DNA from: Alphaproteobacteria bacterium | GTDB lineage: Bacteria; Pseudomonadota; Alphaproteobacteria; Rhizobiales; Hyphomicrobiaceae | DNA length: 34,249 bases | NCBI GenBank assembly: GCA_019137195.1 | Contig: JAGVSR010000171.1 | Coordinates: forward strand, 1-34,249 | Reading direction: 5' to 3' | Part shown: positions 16,579-24,394 of the stretch, in pieces | Layout: each line of letters starts with the position of its first letter | How positions within the stretch are numbered: position 1 is the first letter of the stretch | Made by a program: the position numbers and the translations under genes | The notes under the pieces: model-generated | The model's input: only the letters and a program-made list of their open reading frames with translations | The model's database searches: none | What the model was told of the DNA's origin: nothing

Positions 16579-16908
16579 ATGAACAAAAAACAGACCATCG
16601 AAGCTCTGAAAAAAGCGGGATACAAAGTCAAGACTAACGTCTTTGCCCGAGAGCGTATCGAAGCGTGCAACGGAAAAGAGCGCGTTGACGTGTCATTCGG
16701 CCGGCGAACGCGATACGGGAAAAAAGCTGAAGCTGCTGGTTTCCATTGCATTCCCATTTTGCAATCTAGTGGAGAGATCATCCCCGGCCTCCGCGAAAAA
16801 GAACACCGCGCAGCAAAGAGGTTTTCGATCTCGTTTCCTGACCTGATTGTCGAGTGCTGCGGAGTCGTAAAAACACGCTTCAAAGCAGGGAAAGTTCTTT
16901 CTGAGTGA
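16579..16908 (+). CDS. Hypothetical early protein
   Basis: 109 residues, basic, with a helical start (MNKKQTIEALKKAGYKVKTNVF) and a beta-rich remainder containing an adjacent Cys pair (VECCGVVK). It is preceded by AGAAGGAAAAGAAA. No recognised domain; an early phage accessory protein by position. Confidence 0.6.
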   Translation: MNKKQTIEALKKAGYKVKTNVFARERIEACNGKERVDVSFGRRTRYGKKAEAAGFHCIPILQSSGEIIPGLREKEHRAAKRFSISFPDLIVECCGVVKTRFKAGKVLSE

Positions 16909-16964
16909 GTCGTAAAATAGGAAAAACGGCGTGTCGCAAAAAGAGCAAAACGAAAGGAATGAAC

Positions 16965-17156
16965 ATGACCCTGAATAATTACTACATCCTGCGCGCCATT
17001 GGGCGCGCACGGCAAAAGCAACGAGCAAGCAAGTTCGCAGGCGCACAAATGCCCAGCATTGCAGGGGCTATCCTCAAAGGTCTTGCGGACTTTTTGGGGC
17101 TGTGCCTGTTTGTGCTCACGATTGCCGGACTTGCATTATGGGTTTCGTACAGATGA
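16965..17156 (+). CDS. Small single-pass membrane protein
   Basis: 63 residues. I chose the ATG at 16965 rather than 16959 because GAAAGGA lies six bases upstream of it. A basic N-terminal half is followed by one clear membrane segment (GLCLFVLTIAGLALWVS) at the C-terminus. The TGA overlaps the next ATG (ATGA at 17153). Function unknown. Confidence 0.55.
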   Translation: MTLNNYYILRAIGRARQKQRASKFAGAQMPSIAGAILKGLADFLGLCLFVLTIAGLALWVSYR

Positions 17157-17356
17157 AAACGCTGGACGAGTACACCTATAATGTCCGTTGCGACCTTTGC
17201 GGGGACTACTACCCGCGAAGCCTGAATGACGACGAGGAGCTTATCTGTTCGCTTTGCCGTGAGGAGCAGAAGCGGATGGACGAGGCGCGTGAAAACCAAG
17301 ACGAGAGAAAAGGCTACGACATGACTACAAAAACAAACCAACGAACGAAAGGATAA
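17153..17356 (+). CDS. Small zinc-ribbon protein
   Basis: 67 residues with two CxxC motifs (CDLC near 13-16 and CSLC near 32-35) spaced as in a zinc ribbon, followed by a charged Lys/Arg/Glu tail. It is coupled to the upstream membrane protein by an ATGA overlap. DNA or protein binding is inferred. Confidence 0.6.
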   Translation: MKTLDEYTYNVRCDLCGDYYPRSLNDDEELICSLCREEQKRMDEARENQDERKGYDMTTKTNQRTKG

Positions 17357-17363
17357 AACACAG

Positions 17364-17933
17364 ATGAAAACAAAAACGAAAGTGAAAACAGTTGCCGCGA
17401 AAAAGAAAATGACCGTTGCCGAAGCTGGGCGTTTAGGCGGCTCGAAGGGCGGAAAGGCGCGGGTGCCGAAAGGCTTTGCTGTGAACCGTAAGGCCATGCG
17501 AAAGGCTCACGCCACCCAGAAGAAAAAGAGGGCGGAAGCTCGTAAGGCCGAAATCGAGCAGGCGGCGGGCGACACCAAGAGACGCCTTGCGCTTATCCTG
17601 TCTGGCGCCCTGCTTGAGGCGCGGGGAGACGTGGCGCAGGTGGCGGACGCTCTACTGTCCGCAATCCGGCAAAAGCGGGTTTGTCACCTTACCTTCAAGG
17701 CGGCGGATATGTTTGAGACGACCTCCGCTTTGATAGGCAAAGTGACGGAGGTGGAGAATGGATGGGAGGTGGCCTTCGCGCCTGACTGCACTACATGGAT
17801 AACCGTTCGACGCGATGAACACGACGAGCCGAAAGTCGGAGACTTCATAACCGTGACGGTTCCGAAGGTGGTTGCAATCCATAGTCAGCCGAACCCCAGC
17901 CGTCAGACATCGGCGGCACGAAAGGAACCCTAA
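17364..17933 (+). CDS. Basic hypothetical protein ending in an NPSRQ tail
   Basis: 189 residues. The first 60 are Lys/Arg/Ala-rich with a GRLGGSKGGKAR segment typical of nucleic-acid-binding tails. The middle is helical, and the last third is beta-rich (GKVTEVENGWEVAFAP). The C-terminus reads PNPSRQTSAARKEP. This is the translation of a sequence (17892-17906) that recurs in two downstream palindromic elements. The tail therefore looks like read-through into a mobile or cassette-end sequence rather than part of the original protein. Confidence 0.6.
   Translation: MKTKTKVKTVAAKKKMTVAEAGRLGGSKGGKARVPKGFAVNRKAMRKAHATQKKKRAEARKAEIEQAAGDTKRRLALILSGALLEARGDVAQVADALLSAIRQKRVCHLTFKAADMFETTSALIGKVTEVENGWEVAFAPDCTTWITVRRDEHDEPKVGDFITVTVPKVVAIHSQPNPSRQTSAARKEP
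17892..17906 (+). repeat. Half of an attC-like element (solo left arm)
   Basis: AACCCCAGCCGTCAG is identical to the left arms at 18212 and 18677. The matching right arm (ACGGCGTTGTTGG) is absent here, so this copy appears truncated. Confidence 0.6.
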
Positions 17934-17935
17934 TC

Positions 17936-18292
17936 ATGGAAACCCCGCAACTTGCCGCCGATAGTTCTGCAAGCCCTTGTTCGCGATTTCGGGTCGAGGA
18001 ACGTAGCGGCGTTGTAGCTGTGTATGACACCGAACACCCTGAATATCACGATACGCCGGGATGTCATGCGGACTACCCGTGGGTGGTTTGCTCCTGGCAC
18101 GGACGTTATGTCAAACCTTCATCGCCCGAATGCACGAACGGGGCCGGGCATTGGGTGTTGGAGAAATGGCAGACAGACAAGGCACACGAGGCGTGCAGGC
18201 TTCTAAACGCGAACCCCAGCCGTCAGGGGACGCGGCTTGTGCCGCGTACCCTGGACGGCGTTGTTGGCAGCCGTAAAAATAAGAAAGGTTAG
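17936..18292 (+). CDS. Small cassette-like hypothetical protein
   Basis: 118 residues with AAAGGA upstream. It contains Cys, His and Trp-rich sequence (CHADYPWVVCSWHGRY) and a short helical stretch ending in EACRLLNA. The C-terminus (NPSRQ...GVVGS) is the translation of the palindromic element at 18212-18267. No family recognised; the layout of one short gene ending inside a structured repeat is like an integron gene cassette. Confidence 0.6.
   Translation: METPQLAADSSASPCSRFRVEERSGVVAVYDTEHPEYHDTPGCHADYPWVVCSWHGRYVKPSSPECTNGAGHWVLEKWQTDKAHEACRLLNANPSRQGTRLVPRTLDGVVGSRKNKKG
18208..18270 (+). repeat. attC-like imperfect palindrome, site 2
   Basis: Left arm GAACCCCAGCCGTCAGGG (18211-18228) pairs with right arm CCCTGGACGGCGTTGTTGG (18249-18267), leaving unpaired bases between the stem blocks. 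A perfect inner stem (ACGCGGC-TTGT-GCCGCGT) fills the centre. This has the general shape of a folded attC site: outer arms carrying AAC/GTT, unpaired spacers, variable middle. Confidence 0.6.
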
Positions 18293-18296
18293 AATT

Positions 18297-18488
18297 ATGG
18301 ATCAAAAAGATGTTGATAGCCTGCTTCAGCGACCAGTCCCGAACGACGCGCTTACTCTTCGCGCATACGGCATCATCGAGAGATGGCTGGATTGGGCGCG
18401 CGCACATGGGCATCTCGAACAAGCAGATGGGCTTGTGCGAGATTCGCGTGAGTTAATCAAAAACAAAGAGTTCGACCCGATAGTATGA
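18297..18488 (+). CDS. Small helical hypothetical protein
   Basis: 63 residues, charged, predicted all-helical (IIERWLDWARAHGHLEQADGLVRDSRELI). AAGAAAGG lies upstream of the ATG at 18297. The TGA overlaps the next ATG (ATGA at 18485). No family recognised. Confidence 0.55.
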   Translation: MDQKDVDSLLQRPVPNDALTLRAYGIIERWLDWARAHGHLEQADGLVRDSRELIKNKEFDPIV

Positions 18489-18760
18489 ACAAATGGGAAA
18501 AATCTGACTGTCGCTGTCGCCCAGGTGCAAAAAACTCAAAATGTACTATTTGCCACAAGCCTTTTGCGATGGATATGGGCGGCTGGGCAAAAACAACCAT
18601 TATGGTGCGCGAGCATAGAGTATCGTCTTTTAGGGGAGACGATGTGGTTGAGTTCGCGCACCCACTCTGTATTGCCAACCCCAGCCGTCAGCCTCGCCGA
18701 GATAGCGGCGTAGAGCTGCACGGCGTTGTTGGAAGTCTGAATCAGGAGGGCGCGAAATGA
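18485..18760 (+). CDS. Small Cys-rich protein ending in an NPSRQ tail
   Basis: 91 residues. An N-terminal Cys cluster (CRCRPGAKNSKCTICHKPF, about 9-27) looks like a zinc-binding knuckle. The C-terminal 27 residues (from NPSRQPRRDSG to GVVGS) are encoded by the palindromic element at 18675-18732. The stop overlaps the next ATG (ATGA at 18757). Confidence 0.55.
   Translation: MNKWEKSDCRCRPGAKNSKCTICHKPFAMDMGGWAKTTIMVREHRVSSFRGDDVVEFAHPLCIANPSRQPRRDSGVELHGVVGSLNQEGAK
18675..18732 (+). repeat. attC-like imperfect palindrome, site 3
   Basis: 58 bp with termini CCAAC and GTTGG, inner arms GCCGT and ACGGC, and a further inner stem around CTCGCCG/CGGCGTAGAG. Its left arm is identical to sites 1 and 2 (AACCCCAGCCGTCAG) and its right arm shares ACGGCGTTGTTGG with site 2; the middle is unrelated. 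Confidence 0.65.
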
Positions 18761-19122
18761 ACGGAATACATATCGACGGCGACTTTCCAACCGGAAAGGA
18801 ATGCGAACACCATTGCTCGCCGTCCTGCCATCCCGCACAGATTGGGCCGGAGTGGGTCTATGGCTGTACGCATCCGGCGTGGCCGCAGAATCGCGACCGC
18901 GACTTTGTTCCAATAGTCGATTGCGGCGGCGATCCGTCCAAGTGCGACCTGTGCAATCGGACAAAGCACATTGGCCGCTATATCGGTGGGATGAAACGGC
19001 GCGTATCGAGTGCCGAAGCCAAGGCGGACAAGTATCGCCTTGCGCTTATGGATGCCGTGTCGCTTCGCCGCAAGGCTAGTACTTCCAACGCTGCAAATGA
19101 GCCTCGCAGCGATAGCAAGTAG
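18757..19122 (+). CDS. Cys/His-rich small protein
   Basis: 121 residues with many Cys and His (CEHHCSPSCH, CTHPAW, CGGDPSKCDLCNRTKH), suggesting one or two zinc sites, and a helical Lys/Arg/Ala-rich C-terminal third. The end (SNAANEPRSDSK) is encoded by the left half of the palindrome at 19085-19143 and lines up with the NPSRQPRRDSG tail of the previous gene. No family recognised. Confidence 0.55.
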   Translation: MNGIHIDGDFPTGKECEHHCSPSCHPAQIGPEWVYGCTHPAWPQNRDRDFVPIVDCGGDPSKCDLCNRTKHIGRYIGGMKRRVSSAEAKADKYRLALMDAVSLRRKASTSNAANEPRSDSK

Positions 19123-19143
19123 GCTCGATTTGTCTTGTTGGGT
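19085..19143 (+). repeat. attC-like imperfect palindrome, site 4
   Basis: CCAAC-gct-GCAAAT-GAGCCT pairs with AGGCTC-g-ATTTGTC-tt-GTTGG with a few unpaired bases on one side. The right end GTTGGGT fits the integron core-site consensus GTTRRRY exactly. The sequence differs from sites 2 and 3 apart from the termini and the central CCTCGC/GATAGC, but length and geometry agree. Confidence 0.6.
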
Positions 19144-19170
19144 TTCCCCGGACAAGACGGAAAGGTGAAC

Positions 19171-19638
19171 ATGAAAGACTCTTGCAAGAAGAAAGATTGC
19201 GCATACTGGCGTGACACCCCATTGGGCGATTCGCACCACAAGTGCATGAACTGTTGTCATAGTGCATGGCTCCCGAAATCGAACAATGACAATTATAAAC
19301 CCAACACCGGGATCACCGGCAGGAGGAAGGATAACATGGGAAAACCTGACTACATGAAATATGACGGTCGCACAACTGAACCGCCGTATGGCAAGGAAGC
19401 CGCGCCTTCCTCCTGTACGTGTGAACTCCCTTGTTCGGTGCCCGCATGGGTGGCCGACGAAATCAAGGCAACGTGGAGAGCGGCGCGTGACGCAGGTGGG
19501 GAGATGGCCGCGTTTCGCATCATTGAGCGCATGGTTGACAGGCTGGGATACGGTCGAATCGAGAACAACCCTTCTCTTGCACCCAATGGGCCCGCCGCGC
19601 CTAAAACACCAAACACAAACGAAAAGAGGAGAAAATGA
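19171..19638 (+). CDS. Cys-rich hypothetical protein
   Basis: 155 residues. I chose the ATG at 19171, preceded by GGAAAGG; an upstream TTG would begin inside the attC-like element. The N-terminus has CKKKDCAYW and CMNCCH, a likely zinc knuckle, and a second Cys pair sits in the middle (SSCTCELPC). A helical segment (about 95-125) follows. No family recognised. It begins just after site 4 and overlaps the next gene by ATGA. Confidence 0.6.
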   Translation: MKDSCKKKDCAYWRDTPLGDSHHKCMNCCHSAWLPKSNNDNYKPNTGITGRRKDNMGKPDYMKYDGRTTEPPYGKEAAPSSCTCELPCSVPAWVADEIKATWRAARDAGGEMAAFRIIERMVDRLGYGRIENNPSLAPNGPAAPKTPNTNEKRRK

Positions 19639-19952
19639 AAATGGAGCCGAACGATAAATATGCAACGAAACTAAACCCAAAGTTTTTCTTTTCCGTACCA
19701 AAAGACGACTTGGACTTGCTGGCGAAGAAAATCATTGAGACTCTTTCGCATGAGTCCCTGTCGCCGCACGACGTTATCCGTGTCGCGCTGGAAGAATGGC
19801 TGAATGCGCTTATGGGCATTGATTACGACCGCTTCAAGTTCTGGGCGGAAGTAACGGCGGAAATGATTATGGGGGGACATTACGACGCCTTTTCGGAAGT
19901 TGAAGACGAACTTGCCTATTACCAAGACCGAGAGCGTCGGGAAGTCAGGTAA
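19635..19952 (+). CDS. Hypothetical acidic helical protein
   Basis: 105 residues. The ATG at 19635 overlaps the previous TGA and follows AGAGGAGAAA. FFFSVPKDDLDLLAKKIIETL and the acidic helical C-terminus suggest a compact helical protein, possibly a small DNA-associated regulator. Not recognised. Confidence 0.55.
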   Translation: MKMEPNDKYATKLNPKFFFSVPKDDLDLLAKKIIETLSHESLSPHDVIRVALEEWLNALMGIDYDRFKFWAEVTAEMIMGGHYDAFSEVEDELAYYQDRERREVR

Positions 19953-19958
19953 GCGAAA

Positions 19959-20441
19959 ATGGACATGGAGACGCTTTTACATTCGAGCACAAGCAGGCAA
20001 AAAACGCTTGTGACCATTTACGGAAAACCACCGAGAGCAACCGCACAGCAAAAGGGCGTTGACACAAGGTGTGGCTATCCGCGCTTCTACAAAAAGGCAA
20101 GGCAACGAGAGGAGGAAAAGAAAACGGTTCTTCTGCTGAAATTGCACAAGCCGAAAGACTACGTCATCCCAGAAGGGCCGCTGATATTCGGCCTGAAAAT
20201 GGTCTGGCCGTACAGGAAAAGCGAGAAAAAGTCACTCACGCGAACAGGTCTTGAAATACCAATGGATGTAAGGCCGGACAACTCGAACCTTGTAAAAATG
20301 GTCGAAGACGCAATGACTCTTGCTGGGTACTGGAGGGACGACGCGCAGGTTACTTTTTCGCAGATTAAAAAGAGGTGGGGGCCAAAGGCATACTGGCAAA
20401 TCTCAATAGAGCGTGACTGGATGGAAATGCCAACAGCATGA
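19959..20441 (+). CDS. rusA: RusA-like Holliday junction resolvase
   Basis: 160 residues. The segment from about 105 to 140 (RPDNSNLVK, then VEDAMTLAGYWRDDAQV, then KKRW) matches the RusA pattern: Asp107, Lys113 and the Asp127-Asp128 pair correspond to RusA catalytic positions. The second Asp of the usual DxDN is replaced by Ser (DNSN), a variant I know from other phage RusA-like proteins. RusA-family enzymes cleave four-way junctions. Its place ahead of recT and ssb fits phage recombination and DNA maturation. Confidence 0.75.
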   Translation: MDMETLLHSSTSRQKTLVTIYGKPPRATAQQKGVDTRCGYPRFYKKARQREEEKKTVLLLKLHKPKDYVIPEGPLIFGLKMVWPYRKSEKKSLTRTGLEIPMDVRPDNSNLVKMVEDAMTLAGYWRDDAQVTFSQIKKRWGPKAYWQISIERDWMEMPTA

Positions 20442-20490
20442 AAAGGAAAACAAACAACAAACCAACAAACAACGAAAGGGAAACTGAAAC

Positions 20491-21624
20491 ATGACGACAA
20501 CCAAAAACAACAACGCGCTTGTTCCGACTTCTGGCGGCGGGACTGCCGCACCAGCAAAGCGAGAGCCGCCGAAAACAATCCGAGAGCTTATCAACTCGGA
20601 CGTATTCAAGGCGCAGGTTGAAAGGGCGCTTCCAAAGCACCTGACGGCAGACCGGTTCATCCGCATTGCCACAACCGCGCTCCTGAAAACGCCAAAGCTG
20701 GCGGACTGTACGCAGGCTTCCGTGCTGAACTGCCTGCTCTCCCTGTCTGCTCTTGGGCTGGAGCCGGACGGACGCCTTGCGCACCTTGTCCCGTTTGAAA
20801 ACCGAAAGGCTAGGCGCGTGGACTGTACGCTTATTATTGACTACAAGGGCCTTGTGGAGCTTGTCATGCGGACGGGCCGTGTGTCGAACATCCACGCGGA
20901 CAAGGTGTGTGAAAACGACGTGTTCGAGTACGATAGAGGAGAAGTCAAAAAGCACACGATTGACTTGCGGCACCCACGCGGCGACGCATACGCCTATTAT
21001 TGCCTTGTCCGGTTCAAAGACGGAACCGAGCGTTGCGAGGTCATGTCGAAGGACGAGGTTGAGGCGGTGCGCAAGCTGTCTCGTGCGGCCAACAGCGGGC
21101 CTTGGGTTGACCACTTCGACGAGATGGCGAAGAAAACATGCTTCCGCCGGTGCTCGAAGTGGTTGCCTCATTCGGCGGAACTGGCGAAAGCTATGGAGAC
21201 CGACGACGACCGGCTTGAAACTATACAGCTTGCGAGACCTGCAAAAATCCCGACCGGCGAGCAGTCCATAAGCCTTCAACTCCCAGACCACGGCCAAGAG
21301 ATTGACGAGACTACGCAAGACCCTGACCCAGAAGCAACAGACGCCGAACTTGACCCAGAAGATACGTCAGGTGGAGAGCAAGGCGGGCTGTTCGACGAAG
21401 GCGAAGGGCTTTCGGAGTCCGACAGGGAGGCGAAAGAGAAGGGCATTGACCCTGAACGGGCGGCACTTCGGCAGACTCTTGAAACGATGTACGAGGAAAG
21501 CCCGCGGCTGTTCCGGCAGTCGTGCAAGAAACTGGCCATTGACGCTTCCAACTGGCACACCTACCCGAACGAAGCCATGCGAAGGCTTGCAAGATTGATG
21601 GAGGACAGCGCAGGCACAGAGTAG
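20491..21624 (+). CDS. recT: RecT-family single-strand annealing recombinase
   Basis: 377 residues from an ATG with GAAAGGG upstream. The core (about 28-250) carries RecT hallmarks: SVLNCLLSLSALGLEPDG, AHLVPF, CTLIIDYKGLVEL, and later a Cys/Lys/Arg-rich segment (KKTCFRRCSKW). RecT anneals complementary strands and pairs with a 5'-3' exonuclease, probably the PD-(D/E)XK protein two genes downstream. The C-terminal 110 residues are acidic and low in conservation, which is usual. A structured 144-base gap follows. Confidence 0.92.
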   Translation: MTTTKNNNALVPTSGGGTAAPAKREPPKTIRELINSDVFKAQVERALPKHLTADRFIRIATTALLKTPKLADCTQASVLNCLLSLSALGLEPDGRLAHLVPFENRKARRVDCTLIIDYKGLVELVMRTGRVSNIHADKVCENDVFEYDRGEVKKHTIDLRHPRGDAYAYYCLVRFKDGTERCEVMSKDEVEAVRKLSRAANSGPWVDHFDEMAKKTCFRRCSKWLPHSAELAKAMETDDDRLETIQLARPAKIPTGEQSISLQLPDHGQEIDETTQDPDPEATDAELDPEDTSGGEQGGLFDEGEGLSESDREAKEKGIDPERAALRQTLETMYEESPRLFRQSCKKLAIDASNWHTYPNEAMRRLARLMEDSAGTE

Positions 21625-21768
21625 TTTTCGAGCCAAGAAAACGGATGGGGCGACCAAACCCCAAGCGCCTTTCTCCTGTGCGTTAATGAAGTCTGACAGG
21701 CGGGGAAAAAGACCCGCACTTTAGAGAGCGATTAGAAACCACAACCAAAAGGAATAGGAGTAAAGAAC
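21625..21768 (+). other. Structured intergenic leader after recT
   Basis: GTTTTC/GAAAAC (starting at the recT stop) forms a six-base-pair hairpin, followed by a GGGG/CCCC hairpin near 21647-21664 and a GCGGG/CCCGC hairpin near 21703. None has a clear T-run, so this looks like a leader or RNA-processing region rather than a terminator. I do not match it to a known riboswitch. Confidence 0.35.
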
Positions 21769-22161
21769 ATGAACAAAGAGAGAGTTACAGACTTGAAGGA
21801 TACGGAGGACTTTGTTTTCTCGGTTGGAGACTTGGAGGGCTTCGACGACTTCCGCCACCGTCGGGAAAAGATATTCGGCGTCTGCCTTGTGAATCCAGAA
21901 TGTTCACCGAGACATAGGGTGTATGCGTCTGTTCACCTGTGCGAGGGCGGAAAACCTGTTTATCTTCAAGTCGTCCAAGGCTCCGGGCCGACATTCAACG
22001 AGGCCATCCGCGACGCCTACAGGTACGCCGAACAAATAAAGGCGACGCTGGATAGGCTTGCCGTAGTGGTCGCAACCATGCGCTGTGACGGTAAGCACGA
22101 CGGGCCGGAATGTGCAGACCCCGAATGTTGGGTGAGGGACGGCGGGGAGGTGGCACAATGA
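21769..22161 (+). CDS. Hypothetical early protein
   Basis: 130 residues from an ATG preceded by an AATAGGAG ribosome binding site. The N-terminal half is alpha/beta; the C-terminus has a Cys/His/Asp-rich tail (MRCDGKHDGPECADPECW) that might bind metal. The TGA overlaps the next ATG (ATGA at 22158). Not recognised; the coupling to the nuclease suggests a shared pathway. Confidence 0.6.
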   Translation: MNKERVTDLKDTEDFVFSVGDLEGFDDFRHRREKIFGVCLVNPECSPRHRVYASVHLCEGGKPVYLQVVQGSGPTFNEAIRDAYRYAEQIKATLDRLAVVVATMRCDGKHDGPECADPECWVRDGGEVAQ

Positions 22162-23291
22162 CGGAGGCATTGACCCTAACGGCTGGTGACATAAAGCAGG
22201 CGTTTAGATTTTCGTCTGCACAGGCAATAGCCTTGTGTTCAGGCAGACCGGCGGCGGTGGCAAACGTGCCACCGCTACCGGCTGGAGAGGCCGCAGAACG
22301 TGGAACAGCACGCCACGCCGTGCTTACCGCCCGCTTTACGGGGGAGGTGGACGCGCACGGGGAGCTTTTCGACGCCTTGCCCGACGAGGAACAGGGCATG
22401 GTTGAGGCTTTGTCCGAAAAGACAAAGCGGTTCATTGAGTCTAACGGCGGCCTCTCCCCTGCATATGAAATCCTTTGCGAGCGTGAGTTTCAGGTTGACG
22501 GTTGGAGCGGGCATCCCGACTTCATGGCCGTCGCCGCAGACGGAGAAACAGTTCTTCTGGCCGACTGGAAGGGGCCAGCGGACGCGCCGGACACTGAAAT
22601 AAACGCACAAATCAGGGGTTACGTCCTTTGCGCACTACAGGCGGCAGACTGCATTTGGGGCATAGAGGTGAGGTCTGCTGTCGCGGCCATTATTTCCCCG
22701 TTCAGCCCCGTCAGGCCAGTGCTTTACTTCGGGGACGACTTTCGGGAGGCGCGAGAGGAAATGGAGCGGATAAGGGCGCGCGCGCTTGAGCCGGACGCCC
22801 CGCGCACACCTGGACCCGTCCAGTGTAAGTACTGCCCCGCTCTTGGGACATCCGCCTGCCCCGAAAGCTACAGCATGGGGCTTCAACTCATGTCTCAAAG
22901 GGGAGTTGACCTGACCACCGCACCGGCGTCATGGTTGGTTGCTGTGGTCAGAGCAGGACGGGTAGTCGCCGGAATTGTTGGCCGCATTGAGGACGAAATC
23001 GAACGACGAGTCACCGCAGACCCCGAAAGCGTCGCGGGTGCTCGCATGGTGACGGGCATGACGCGCAGGAAAATAACCGAGCCTTTGACGGCGTATCAGC
23101 GGGCCATTGCAAGCGGGTATGACGCGGAAGAACTTGTATCTTCCGGCGCATTTAGCCCCAGCCTTGGCAAGCTGGAGAGGCTTCTAGGCAAAGACGTTGC
23201 GGGTGAGGTGCTGGAGGGCATTGTTGAAAAACCGGAAGGAAAGGAAAAACTGGTGATTGAATTGGAATGTGCTGAAAGGACAACAATATGA
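22158..23291 (+). CDS. PD-(D/E)XK nuclease (DUF2800/Cas4-like), probable RecT partner
   Basis: 377 residues. Seen: GTARHA (His53), GHPDFM with Asp121, ADWKG with Asp136 and Lys138, and a QIRGY helix (151-155), which together form the PD-(D/E)XK core. A Cys near residue 27 plus a CKYC...C group after residue 250 could hold an iron-sulfur cluster, as in Cas4/AddB-type nucleases. Phages commonly pair such an exonuclease with RecT to make single-stranded ends. It overlaps the ssb-like gene by ATGA (23288). Confidence 0.75.
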   Translation: MTEALTLTAGDIKQAFRFSSAQAIALCSGRPAAVANVPPLPAGEAAERGTARHAVLTARFTGEVDAHGELFDALPDEEQGMVEALSEKTKRFIESNGGLSPAYEILCEREFQVDGWSGHPDFMAVAADGETVLLADWKGPADAPDTEINAQIRGYVLCALQAADCIWGIEVRSAVAAIISPFSPVRPVLYFGDDFREAREEMERIRARALEPDAPRTPGPVQCKYCPALGTSACPESYSMGLQLMSQRGVDLTTAPASWLVAVVRAGRVVAGIVGRIEDEIERRVTADPESVAGARMVTGMTRRKITEPLTAYQRAIASGYDAEELVSSGAFSPSLGKLERLLGKDVAGEVLEGIVEKPEGKEKLVIELECAERTTI

Positions 23292-23722
23292 CGAAACTTG
23301 AGCAACAGAAAATCAGGAGGCTTCCGAGGCAGGGGAAGGCAAAAATAACCATTGTCGGGAAACTCCAGGAGATGTTTGAAATCCGCTACCTTCCGAACTT
23401 CGGGACGGCTGTTTTGGGGGTGAAAATTGACGTTCCGACGAAGGACGGGAAGGGCATATTCTTTGACGTGGAGATATACGGGCATGACGCCGAGCGCATT
23501 TATCACCAAACGGGCATTGGCGCATGGCTGGTCATAGGCGCCTATGGCGTCCGGCGAACTTGGCAGGACAGGCAGACCTACAAGATGAAAGCGAAAATCT
23601 ACTGGAAAGCCGAGTTTGTGACCGAGTTGCGGGAGGACGGGAACGGGCTTTCAGACGTGAGGCCAGAGCATTTAGACATGGAAGGCGGACAAGATGACGA
23701 AACAGACGACGACATTGGCTAA
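23288..23722 (+). CDS. ssb: Single-stranded DNA-binding protein (divergent SSB)
   Basis: 144 residues. The OB-fold order fits SSB: an opening strand KITIVGKL, EIRYLPNFGTAVLGVKI, an FFDVEIYGHDAERI strand-helix, then WLVIGAYGVRRTWQD and a closing strand. The C-terminus is a short acidic tail (DDETDDDIG) like bacterial SSB tails (DDDIPF), but without the final Pro-Phe that docks partner proteins. It should coat single-stranded DNA for RecT and replication. The end overlaps the next gene by 29 bases. Confidence 0.75.
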   Translation: MTKLEQQKIRRLPRQGKAKITIVGKLQEMFEIRYLPNFGTAVLGVKIDVPTKDGKGIFFDVEIYGHDAERIYHQTGIGAWLVIGAYGVRRTWQDRQTYKMKAKIYWKAEFVTELREDGNGLSDVRPEHLDMEGGQDDETDDDIG

Positions 23723-24365
23723 CGCTGACAACACAGCTTCGCAACGCCGTTGGTGGTACAAACTGGACATTGCAAGGCACCTTGGATTCATTATGGGCAT
23801 GGACGACAAGGGCGTTGCCGAGCATTTCCGCTCTATGTTGCTGGCGTTGGCGCAGGGGGAGCGCGGCATAAACGTTATGGCGGATAAAATGATGGACGAG
23901 GCGGACGCTTTCAGCGAACGCCAGCGCAATGCCGGTTTCATTGGCGCGGCCAGACGGCACGGCACCGTGCCGGAAAATGCCCCTCCGAGCATACGAAGGG
24001 AAATCGAAAAAAGCCTTGCGGCCTCCAAGCCGAAGCCGTCAGGGGAGGGCGGGAAGAAACCGCAGGCGGCGCAAAAGCCGTCCAAGAGAAAAGGTGCTGG
24101 TGGAGAGGCGGGCGACAAGTATGCGGAACTGCACTCTTGCCCGCCGGATGAACTGCCGGAATTGACGGTCGAGTTCTGCGAGGACGAAAAGCCAAGGCAG
24201 GCATTGGCTTTTTACAGGAGCGCACTGGACGAGGTTGGCGCGGACAACTACAGGAACGCTCTTTCAAGATTTATCGGGTCAGTTAATGCCGGTGAGGAAA
24301 CGCCGAACAGAGGCGCGACGTTCACGAAGCACTACCTGAAACCGATTATGAACAACAAAAAATGA
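23694..24365 (+). CDS. Hypothetical early protein, possibly replication-related
   Basis: 223 residues starting inside the ssb-like gene (29-base overlap). The N-terminal part (RRWWYKLDIARHLGF...HFRSMLLALAQGE) has a Trp/Tyr-rich start and helix loosely like DUF1376-type phage replication proteins, but the match is weak. A Lys/Pro/Ala-rich linker (about 100-140) leads to a helical C-terminus with ALAFYRSALDEVGADNYRNAL. The function is not established. Confidence 0.5.
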   Translation: MTKQTTTLANADNTASQRRWWYKLDIARHLGFIMGMDDKGVAEHFRSMLLALAQGERGINVMADKMMDEADAFSERQRNAGFIGAARRHGTVPENAPPSIRREIEKSLAASKPKPSGEGGKKPQAAQKPSKRKGAGGEAGDKYAELHSCPPDELPELTVEFCEDEKPRQALAFYRSALDEVGADNYRNALSRFIGSVNAGEETPNRGATFTKHYLKPIMNNKK

Positions 24366-24394
24366 ACAACAAAAACGAAAGGAAAAGCGACATC

